Assembly (NCBI GenBank): GCA_030272155.1
Contig: CP126198.1
Span: forward strand, 2,790,001 to 2,854,000
Source: Tetradesmus obliquus
Lineage: Eukaryota; Chlorophyta; Chlorophyceae; Sphaeropleales; Scenedesmaceae
Direction of reading: 5' to 3'
DNA: 64,000 nucleotides
The translations under genes and the position numbers were made by a program. Of this stretch, positions 12,701 through 24,700 are shown one piece after another; within the stretch, counting starts at the first letter, position 1; each line of letters opens with the position of its first letter. Below the pieces are notes generated by a model. The model saw only the letters and a program-made list of their open reading frames with translations, ran no database searches and was not told the DNA's origin.

Positions 12701-15700
12701 GCAGCGAATGAACGGAATACAGCTGTGCAAACTGTTTTCGCTGGACTCCTACCTATTCTGGGTTGGCTGCAGCAGTTAGACAGCTGGAGGCTCATATAGC
12801 ACGCCGAGTGACACATGCCTACACCCATCATAACGCCTACTCTGCTTTGGCATAGCTACACCCAGAGCCACAGCATTGAGCATATGCCTACACACTCTTG
12901 TTATTGGGATCACCTCTGTGTGGAAGGACCCTGCTGTGCTTTCAATACCGCTAAGTTCCAGCACACAGTGTGGCGTGTCTGTTCCGTGCATCCGCTGACA
13001 GATGCAGCAGTGCATTGACGCTGACACGTAGTGCGTCATGCGGCTGTGCTAGTCACAAATCATGTGCCGCAGTGATGTGGGTGACGTAAAATCATCAGCG
13101 CTGCCAGCCCTCACCGATGCAGCTCAAGCTGGCTTGATCCCAGCTCCAGCCGGAGGAGCAGCTGCAGCTGTAGTCAGCAGCCGGAGGGGGCCTGTCCATG
13201 CAGGAGCTGCTCACAGCATTAGGCGTGCCGCCGCAGGGGGCGCTGCTGCAGGCGTCAAAATCTGCAGCAAGAGAAAGGCAGCAGCACGAAAGGAAATGGC
13301 CGCATTCCAGCGTTGTCGGCATTCCCGCCACTGTCAGCCACACAATGAACACGACGGTTTGGTTTTGAAATTGCAGGTGCACTGATAAAGCCTTGAACCA
13401 ACTGGAATCTGATGCATTTCACAGCTGCTTTGCGGTCATGGCACTTGCATGTTGTCAGCTTGTGCCAGACATAAGTGTATGTTGACCAGATATGAAGATG
13501 TACACCACCCTCTGCGGTCCACACAATATGGCAGCTGTTGTTTACAGCCTTGTATGTGCTTTTAATGCCAGGCAACCAGGGCACAGTTGTGTACTTCTCA
13601 GGCTACCAGGGCATGTGCTGCAGTCGCTCTCACCTGCGCACTGCAGAGTGCTGCTGTTCCAGGCAAAGCCAGCTGTGCAGTTGCAGGTGAAGCCAGTGCC
13701 AGGCGCTGCCACGTCCACACATGTGCCGTTCACTGCATTGCTCACGCTGTCGCAAAGGTTCCCATTGCAAGCATTAAAATCTGCAGATCAAACAAACACT
13801 CATCAGCAGCCCTTCAGCAGCATGCCAGCACTTCAAATACAGCAACCCCCACTGTACTATCATCAGCATGCATAGCGTTCAGAGTGGTAACCCTGGAGCA
13901 TGCATAAATGTTTTATTTGGGCAGAGAGCTCAGCAGCTCAGCCCCAGCCCTCACCAGTGCACTGTGCCGTGCTGTTGTCCCAGGCGTATCCCTGGCTGCA
14001 GCTGCAGGTGTAGCCGACCCCTGGTGCTGGCACGTCAACACAGCTGCCGTTGACAGCATTCGCCGTGCTGTTGCAGGGCTGGTTTTGGCACCCATCCGCA
14101 TCTGAAAAGCAGTCACACGTGCAGCATTGCAGATACATTTCCTTTTGCTCGGGCTTGTGATTGTGAGCAGGGCTGCTGCTGCTGTTTTGGTCATCACGCT
14201 CTCGCAGAACTACAGAGATTAACTCCCAGTTTGTGTGCTGCTGCTGCTGCTGCTGCCGCTGCCTGTCAGCAAGCACGTAACACTTCAACCTAGTAACCAC
14301 ATGCACACCATCCGATCAAGACATCGACTGGACCCACATGTGTCTTCCTGTCTCTATATCTCTGTGTGTTCCCCCCCCCTTCCCCCTCCCCCTGCTCCTC
14401 TTCTTCTTCATCATCATCTTCCCTCTTTCTCTCTCTCCCTCGCTCTCTCACCCTCTGTTCCCTTCTCTCTCGATCTCCTCTTCCGTTTTGTTTCCTGCTC
14501 GATCCTCAAAACACATCCCGTACATCAGGCTACACTGTCATCAACAGTGTGCCCAACATGCACCCACCTGTGCAGCAAACTTCCACACTAGGGCTGATGG
14601 CGCTCCCAGCTGTTGCGTTGGATACATAACCTGCGGGACACTGATAGCTGGTGCCGTTTTCCGAAAATACTCCACAGCTGGGCACAAACTGCAGCAGAAA
14701 CCATAGTTTGCTGTGAGTTGCCAGAGTCACATAATAATATGCATGATAGTAGTGCCGATAACCAAGGGCATCAAGTGAGTGAGAGTATGACTGCACTGGC
14801 AAAAGAGTTAGCTGCTGAAAGCTGACAATAGAGTACAGGTCAAGGCGAGGAGCGGTGTGCTGATTTCTTGCTACTGCGTACCAAGCAGCACACTTCTTGG
14901 GATGGAGCAGGATGTGCGGCTGCAGCTGCATCAAACTTGTAGTTTACATTGCACCAAAAGGAGCTGCCATCAGAGTTGTAGTGGTCACATGTGCTGTAGG
15001 CAGAGACAGCCGAATGAGCTTGGTTGTTTGTGTTGTCAATGTCCCTTGAGCACTCTGCAGTGGTGTTTATGTGAAAGCTACCTGTGGCGTTCACAGCCAC
15101 AGTCGCGGTGTGTGTGATGCTGCTCCCAATAGTTAGCGTAGGTATGGGCCCACAAGTCAGCTGCTGCCCCAGCACAGAGCAACCTGCAGAGATTTGGTGA
15201 GGCAAAGTTCCACAACTTATGCTGTGTTGACTTGTGACGTCAGGACAGCTGTAACAGTGGTACCCCAGAAAAGTCAAGGCTTACACACAACCTGCTCATG
15301 GACAGACAGATGGCAGTCTATGCAAATGTTTGCTTTATTGTCCAGGCAAATGTGTACGCAATTCTCACCATTGGGAACAGCCACAAACTGCATCCCTGGT
15401 GACAGCTTTTGTGCAACGTATACATCCAACCCTGTGCCAGAGCCTTGGTTAGTGAGGTTGAAGGTTGCTGTCACTGTATCACCTATGAGCAATTGCCCAT
15501 CAGCAGGGGTCAGGGCTTGGGTAACGACCACATCTGGAAAAACTTCAACCTGCATGACAGCAGGTGATGGGAAGTCAATGCATGGTCCCACGACCCGCTG
15601 CATCAATGTAGCGTATATTTCTGCTCCAAGGCTACTCAGCATGATATGAATGTGAACCAGATGCTGACTCTTTAGAACAGCATACCTGCCATTACTGTGT

Positions 15701-18700
15701 TTGTCCTTACTACAGCATACATTACTTTGCATAACACAAAGTTGCAGGGTACAAGGGCAAGCAAGGCTGACACTCACACAGCAAGCGTCCTGGCTTGGGC
15801 TGTTGTTGGTGGCAGCGGCGCTATTGTAGGTATAATTGGCAAAGCGGCAGTCGCTGAAAGGGCTGCCATCAGGATTGTACCGGCCGCAAGTGCGGTTAAG
15901 GCTAACATACGACACTGCTGCACTATTGGTGATGTTGGCGTCAGGTGCACCAGCCAAAATGTCGACAAATGTTGTCACGGGCTGCCCGGAAACGTCTGTG
16001 GCACCATTGCCTTTTACCAAAATGCTATACGTCGTTGCACTGTTGCCGCCAACAGCCAACGTGTCTAATGGGCCACATGTGACAGTTTGGCCAGCCGCAA
16101 CGCAGCCTGCATCAAGTCAAATCGCATGATCAGCCATGGCAGCAGTGGCAGCAAGATACAATGCCGACAGACATGCCAATGTCATCATGAACTCTCATCC
16201 AAATACTGCTGTCATGCTGCAGCTGTCTGTGAGTTGGCAGTTGAGCGCACACGAGGCTCACCATGTGGGATAGGTGCAGTTGGTTGCAGCCCCATTGGCA
16301 GTGTGTGCGAAACAACTGCATTGGTCGCCTGCCATTGCCCCATGTTTATCACCGTAACAGTGATGTTGCATGTGTCACCCATCATCAACTTGCCGTCTGC
16401 AGGCCACAGGGTCTGGCTAACAACCACATCAGGCAGCAGTCTTGTCTGCAGTCAGCAGCAGCAAGTGATGTGTTTCACCCGAGCCTCTAATGAAAGATGG
16501 GTTGATGACAGAGCGTCTGTGGGCTCACATGCATAGATGAAGTAAAGTCTGCACCAAACTCACGACCACACTGATGATGCTATGATGCTGAGTTTGGTAT
16601 TTGACATCTTGACAATGGTTGATTGACACGTGCAAGACGCTGCTGCAGCGCACGAAGCCGTGTCAAATACACTTACGCAGCATGAATCGTCACCATACAG
16701 CGCTGTTTCATTGCTCATTGCAGGGTTGTATTGATACCCAGCAGAGCAAGTAAAGGCGGTGCCATCAGGGAAATAACTCCCACAGGTGACTGAATAGCAA
16801 CCGCAGTCTCCTGCTGTCACATTGGCAATGTTGTCAGTGCTGGCATTTCGCACCATCCCTCCCGGGCACGCATACGGGGCAACACCAGTGATGACAAGGC
16901 TGCTTCTGTTGAACAATATCACGGCGCCACAAGACGACTGGTAACAGCACTGCCCATCAGGATCAGGGCAGTCGCCCAAAGGCGCTAAGGCTGGCTGATC
17001 CTGGGTGCTATTTATACACAGCACGTCAGCTGTAATTATGTCTGGCTGGCAGCATGTTGTTGTACTTGGCGGGCTCCATCTTGATTGACTGCTGCGTGGT
17101 GTGTAGCCAACTGGACATTGGTAAGAAGCACCACTTCTGTATGCAGTTCCACATGTTGGCGCGAATTGGCAACATGTAAAGTCATTCACAGTAGTCGAGG
17201 CAAGATTCACCAACTGGTACATGCCTACAGTGGGGCATTGATGGGCCGTGCCATTTATGAACGCAGCTGCACAGGTTGCCACAAACACTTTGCAGCAGGT
17301 TTCTTCAGTTGGGTTGACAGCAGCAGCTTTTGCGACATCAGAAGTCCTCCCAGCAGCAGCATTGCACTGATAGGGCAACCCATTTTCATACGCAAGACCA
17401 CATGTTGCTTGAAAGAAGCAGCAAAGGTCTAGTGGGGATGCTGACGAGTAGACCAGGGTTTCATTCACTGCTGTACTGTTCAGCACATACCCTGGATGCT
17501 GGCTGCAAGGGTACGCTGAACTGCCATTGTTGAACAAACGAGCGCCATCTTGAGAAAAGTAGTTGCCACATGTCACGCTAGCATCAAGTATGTCATGATA
17601 CCAGGGTGCTGAAGATCTGGCCGGCCACCAATCACATTTGATGCATGCCAGAGCATCATTGCCGTCCTGGGAGCAGTTCTTGAGCCAACTTGTGATTGAC
17701 GTCGCACTTTCACCACTGTCGCGAAGGCCCCAGGTGACGAGGTTGCAAGGAGCAGCTGCAACACAACACCAGCACAACATCTTGCACGTCGCTACATGCC
17801 CAAGATATGCTGGCAAACCACATCGTTTGATGCACTTATTGTAAAGCAGGCGTGTGAGGTCTTGGCTGACAGATGAGATGAGGTTGCAACCACAACTAAT
17901 TCTGCGACAGTACTTACGGTTGACCCAGCTCAGCTTCCTGGTGTCTGGCCTGATATTTGTGCCCTTTAACTTCACGTAGTACAGCTGTGGAAATGCCGAT
18001 TGATTGTACCATGCAGCAGGAATGTCCCCGTACAGCATCGCATGACCAGCCAGATTGCTGTTACAAGGCAGCAGATTACGCAACACAGTCAGCAGACAAG
18101 ACGGTGATTCAAGCTCAGACTTTGGCGAGGTGCGACAAGTTGTTGGTGTCTATTGAAGCAAATCAAAGCATAAAGCTCAACCCAGGAGCGTCCTGACCGC
18201 AATGATACTCTTCCGTACGGACCATGCAAACATTTTGCGGGCTTGCGTCCCTGTTCGTCGCTGCGAGGCTTTATACTGTGGCGTTCACAATGCGTGCGGG
18301 TGGGGTGCACCCCACGTGGGTTGGGGGCCAGCTGTCTGCGCTGCAGCAGCGGCGGCTGGTGCGCCTGCGCTGTGCAGTGCCGTCCAAATGCAAAAAAGTG
18401 CCAAAAAGCTCAAAAAGCCAGGTTGCTGAAGCTAAGGCCTTGGGTGCCCTGCTTACTGTCAAAGTGCATCGTGATGCTGGACGAGTTGCATGCTAAGAAA
18501 GTTGAGGTTGTTAGTGGTGTTCCAGGAAACCTTGGCACGTTTTCATGCGTCAGCTGTCAGCTGCGTGTCAGCAGCTAACCATAGGTTGTCGCGAACACAC
18601 GTGAACGCATAAATTTTTGTGCTGCTCCGTGTCGCCCAGTATCATATTCTGCTGCAACTCTCGACAAAGTGCAACCTCGTGTGCTGGGCATTCGCTGTGA

Positions 18701-21700
18701 CAGGAAGAACCTGTTACCACCGTAACCGTTACCGGCCGTAACCGGCCGCCGGGCGGCGTGTGCGTTACCATTACCGGCCGTGACCGGCTGCCGCTGTGCC
18801 CCCACAACCCGTAACCATTACCAGCCGTTACTGATGCTGGCGGCTGTGCGGCTGTGCGGCTGTGCGGTGCATTGAGCGGTGCTCGCGCTAGTTGTAACTG
18901 CAGTGTAAGCCACGTCGGCGGCATGTCGGTGTTACGGTTTGGGCGACTGTAGTTACATGCACTACGGTGCCGCTAGCGGCGGCTGCGGAAAGTGCCGCCT
19001 ACCGCTGCCGCCGCCGTTACCGGCCGTTACCGGCTGCTGCCAACCGCTGCACCCGTAACCGTTACTGCCCGTTACCGGCCGCCGCCGCCGCCGCCATGCG
19101 TAACCGTTACCGGCCGTAACCGGCACTGCTTGGATACAGCTTCATCCCGTCATCGCTGACGATACACAACAGCGGAGTGTCGACAAGCACAGCAACAACG
19201 TTCCATACAAACACATTCAAGGGTATTGAGCGGTATCCGAGTCGGCTAGCTTAGGATGTTGCAGCACAGCAAGTCGCCAGTTGTGATGGGTGGTGGTAGT
19301 GTCGATCTGTTTCGCTGGTTCTGGCACGCCATGTCCCCGTATCGCAGGATGGCAACGACTACGCATCACGACTTCGATCATCGAATCGGATTCGATAGTT
19401 ATTAGCCGGGAGTCTTGCAGCAGCTGCTCACTGCAGAGTGCATCAGGCTGAACTCCCAGTTTCTCTTGCAGTGACAGCAGCGCACAAAGCGCACATCCAT
19501 GCTCATGCTTGTAGGCTGCGCCACCCAGACAACAGACAGTGCCAGCTGGGCAGCTGCCCAGCGTGGCTATGCTACGTTTACGCACATGATCTGCATGGCG
19601 CAACTGCGCTGCACTGGGGAGGGTTTAGGGCTGCAAGTTGTGACGTGCTGAACCCTAGTGTTGACCACCAACAGTCTAAAACTGCAAACCCATGCAAACG
19701 GCCCCACAGCAGGCGCAACTGCAAAATGTTATTTAGTAGTTTATTCTGCAAAAAGTCAAAAAGTCCGAAAAGGTGGGGCATGCTTTAAAAGGGTTTCAGG
19801 GCATTAGGCATTTGTATTTAGGTGGTATTCAGAATATCCTTAGCCTAAACTCCGAGTTAAGCTAGCTGTGTTCTGTGGCTATGCCACTCCTACAAGGCAA
19901 CAGGCACATTCGACTCAAGTATGCATAACAAAAAAAAATGGTACAACTCAATTAGGTTGGTGGCCACAGGTATGAGTCAAATGTATGTTGCGTTGTTGTG
20001 TTGTATTGTGTTGTGTGTGCGTGTGAGTGTTGCCGTTGCCCAGCTGTAGTTCTTCAGCATACTATGTATGGAACTATCCTCTCTCAGTTAAATCATGTAC
20101 CAGCACCTACTTACACGCTTGTCAGAGTGTTGTGCCACGCTGCAGGTTGTCCGCTTGATTTGAAACCCCAGCTGCTTGGGATCGTTCCATACATCATCCT
20201 CGTGATGCCATGCACCATTGACGCTCGCAAATCGCCAGTTGTTTGAAAAGCATGCAGGGCATCCCCTGCACTGGGGATGACACTCATATTGTACCACGAA
20301 TCCTCAGGGCAGAAGCATGCACTGCTGATGTTGCCATCCATGCAAAATTCTGGCTCGGTCTGCTGCCAAGCATATTCTTTGGCATATTTGCCAGCACTGC
20401 AGTGCGCCAGCCTACACGCAGCACATTATGAGGCAGTGTAAGCAATGCAATACCTGCACTTCATCACACACTGTGAACGAGACCAGGGCATGTCTTGACA
20501 TGCCTGCTGCGTGCCTGTTGTGCAAGGCAACCACATTCTGCGTGCGACTGCAAGGTGTTATGCTTGCTGACCTAAGGGCCGCTTTTGGGCTGTTCCGCTG
20601 CCACATGCCCCGCTGCCTAGGCCATCACAAAAACTGCCTGCACAGCACCCACCCCAGGTGACGGAGGTTGGGAAATATGTCTGGAAGCTTTGCCAACAGC
20701 ACCAGATTGCCACCCAACATGTTGAAGTTCAAGTTTCTGCATGCAGAGTGTGTGTCAATCATGAGTATCCTAAGATTAAATGCAGCAATGCAACATCACA
20801 ACAAGAAGGTGCCATACATACGCAAAGCAGCAAAATAGCAGTTTTAGCAACAGATTTGGCAAAAAGGGTAAAGCCCGATTTGTTATTCTGGATTTTAAGT
20901 CAATGTATATGCACAGCAAGTGTGAAAGGTCACAGCGCTTGATGGCAGCAGGCCAGCAGGGGGGGCGGGGGGGGGGGGGGGGGGCATACTGCGGAACATA
21001 AGGGCATACTGCGGAACATAAGGGCTTCAGAGCGTCTGGATCAGTGGCAGGGAACCACCATCATTTCAGCATTGGCGGTTGTAATGGTCACACCATCGAT
21101 GCTACTCGAAACATATGTGTTATACATGTGTGCATGTGCACATGCCAGGCGGCAGGGTGCTGCGGCTGCATCACCGGAAACAAATCATTGCACCTGCATG
21201 CTGCCCGAACATGTGCAGTGTGCTTGATGAGGATACTGTGTGCAGCTGTGCACTCGACAAGCTTTAGACGAGCAGTACTTCTACCCAGTATCTGCCAACT
21301 TACAGATACCACACAAAGGACCCTGCAGTGTCCCCTTGGTTGTTGATTCGCTTCTCAAAGGCGCTGAAGTCCAGTTTGGCAGAATAGAGTGTAAGGTTGC
21401 GCCAGTCGCTGCAGTACCAGTTGAAATCATGTATTGTTGGTTGGGTTGTGGAGGGTCAATCCATCAATAGCAAAAACGTTGCAGATGTGAACAGCAGGTT
21501 GCAAGTCCAGTCCTGACCTGCTCTAGGTAACAGTGGGTTGCTGAGTGATCTGCAGTCTCCTGGATGTTGACAGATGTTTCTTGCGCCTGTTGTGCTCTGT
21601 ATTACATCATCTTGAAGACTCCAGCCAAAACATATCAATTGCAAAAGTGGTATTGCACTACCACTGATGTTGCTGCTTCGTTTTCATTAAGCAACTCAAG

Positions 21701-24700
21701 CACTAAAAGTGGATTGAGCAGCCTCATATTTGGCAAGCAGTAGAGCAGATATGTGAAAGGGCTGCCACGACCCACCACATGCAATGCTCCTAGATAATCC
21801 CAAACTCACATGGCTGCAACCTGGTTGGCAAGGCTTGGGTCTTTCATGACACTTGCATCTGCAGACGGACCTGAAGGGCAGAGACTACCCATACACCTCA
21901 CCATGCCGTTTTCACGGTCATACACAGCATTGTTGCTGGAGTTCACCGACCAACCTCTGGAAGCAGGGTTAGATGGTAACGAGCAGTCTGCAATGCACTC
22001 CTGAAATGGCCAGCCGCAAGGATCGTGTTGCTCACTAGCCATGAAGCCCCACAGGTCATCAACTTCAACATACTGCTTGACTAAACGGCTGGCGCATTTG
22101 TCTTCCTCGGCCCCTGTGCGCAGGGACAGCCGCAATGCTCCTGACATTCGTTCACACTGGTTGGCATAAGTGTACAACCAGGTGGTGCCTGTGAAACAGG
22201 GGGCTGAGTAGTTGCTCTGTGAGCCATTGCCTGCCAAGGATGCGTTCAAGCATGCATGTTGCTTGTAGCTCTGGCTGCCATCCCATGTCTGTACACCTGC
22301 ACTGTACATGCAGTTGTCCTGTTGTGTGGCGTTCCAGCTGCTGACTGGGATGCTGGTCAAGTTGTGACATGGTGGATGCATTGTGGGACCACGGGTGTTT
22401 GGACCCTGCCTTGCTCCAGCGGGAACGAATCGCAACCTGCAGTCAGCAAAGAACACAGCGCTGTTGCAGGGTGCTGTTGTGTAGCCTACACACTCACGCT
22501 GAGGCGACCCGAACAAAGATTCAGCAAAATCCGACAAGTATGAATCAATACTTTATGGTGTCACTTCTTACAATCATAGAAAGTTTAGCTTTCAAAAGGA
22601 TACTTTGACTGCTGAGTCATTGTTTGTGCTTGAAACTCAGGTTTCCCTCTTGGTAACCATGTTCATGCTTGTGATACCTGCATACGTATTTTGATCTCAA
22701 GGATCCTGAGGTGATGGTGTAATGGTGTGCAAGCCGTCACTGCACACTCCTGCCTCAAGGCTGCACAGGTGCGGCATGATGCAACATGTCAGCAAGCAGA
22801 CTATCTAGTGGCACATCCCCCGATGCCGTGCCAGAGCACTGCGCTGTCTGATTTCACCCACCGGTGTGACTGAATGTCCACAGCCTCCTTTGCAAAGGTG
22901 TCCAGCCAGAAAGTTCGAAGAACATCATATGATGGCCACGCTGCGGGAATGTACATTGCTGGTGGTTAACTTGGTTTTTGACAATGTGAATGGGGAAGCG
23001 GGTGCACTGTGAAATGTACGTTGCATCCAAGATGTAAAAAGTGTGGTGCCTACCATTACAGCAGAACAAAATTGCACATGAACCGGTGGTCCTTGTAGGC
23101 ATCGTTGCAGGGAATTGTCTCCTGCTGGCCTGCTCGCAAAGTGCACTGTGGTGCACCATGTGATATCAGATCTACATTATTCTTACGTCGCATAATATTC
23201 CTACTCTGTACAGTACATCTTTGCAGAATAATGGATGCTGAGTCATCTGCGGCTCACCTAGGCTGCCACTGAGTTGAGGATTGCCGGTTGGGCCCGTAAC
23301 AATGGCAAAATACCCTCGATTGCGAAGGTCACCCATCACAGCGGCATCTGACGGAGCATGTGTGTTGTACAGCACGATGTACTCGGCGCCCAAGACGGGG
23401 GCAACAATGATTGCGAATCCGCACGGGTTTGCTGCAAACATGCTGCAGTGCGGGGGCTTCAGAAATCCGTCAGTTGTCAGCTGCCACAGTGTTGACCCTT
23501 CGGAGCAAGGCCTGAAATGTAATAGCCGCCTCATTTCCCGTGACAAAGGAGGCACATTGTTGTAAATGTCATAACCAAGGCACAAACCTCTGTGCATGAT
23601 ATGGCCACCAATTCTTAAGTCGCCATCAAGCACAAAGCACTGCCTGCTGTCAGCTACACACGGCTCAGCAGTGACTTCATTGCTGGACCAGCTAGAGCCG
23701 TTGTTGAAGTTGTTGCGCACCTGCCAGCATCTGCCGGCAGGTGATCTGCGGCCTTTAGCACCTTGCACTACAATTTTTGCGCAGCCTGCATGACAGCATG
23801 TACATGTGTGAAAATAGGCATGTGTCTAAACAACAGCAGCGCACAAAGAATATTGAGCGAATGTTGCTGCATTTGACAACCGGGTCAACTCCTCCACACA
23901 CCGCTGCAGCTGTGACGACATAAGAACAGGCTGAGGGCGCAAACACATAATGCTCCCGCTACAGAGCCTGTATGAAAACATGAGCAGGAGCAAATGCAGT
24001 TAAACACACTTGCCTGCTGAACCCCTTGTGCTCGGCAGCTTGAAGACATCTTGCCATGCAAACAGCCTGTCCAGTCTGCCCTGATCTGTGTTCAGACTTT
24101 GTTGCATGTTAGGGTCGTTGCTGTAGAAACTGACACCAGCATTTGCTGTTGTATCAGGCGCTGACCTCCAAGCTTCATATGGCCACATGGGGGGCGTAAA
24201 CCAGCTCCTGATGGTAACATCGTCCCAGTGAGTTTGGTTCACAGCTGCACTGCTGGCCATATGTCGCATAATACCACCCGCAAGGCAACCCCCATACTCT
24301 GGAAAACCGCTACTGCGGGCTGCATCTGTGAAGTATGCTTCGTCATAGGCCAGGTACTGCAGGACGGGAGCTGCGCAGCGGCCACCAAAGCGAGGGCTGC
24401 TGGTGGCCAAGTTGCATGGAACACGGGGCAGCAGGCCCTCAAGTGGTGGCTGTGTGGACCGGCTGTCAGTCCATTTGAAACCCGTGTCCCTGACAACTGC
24501 AGGAACTTTGTACCTCAGCGTAAAACTGGCACCAGGATTTAAAGATGTGAAAGTCTTTGTCTGGCATGTCAAGATGGGCATACCCTGAGGTAGCTGGCTG
24601 ATTATAGGCCCATGTAATGCTCCAGAAGACAGGCGCAGCGTACATACATCGCTTTGGGCCAGTGGGCCGTTGCAAGTACCTGCTGGAGTGTCACCTAACC

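Noticed and set aside
2847-14101. Regularly spaced repeats resembling a CRISPR array
   Set aside because: Repeats are 147 bases, coding, bounded by splice sites and spaced irregularly; they are EGF exons.
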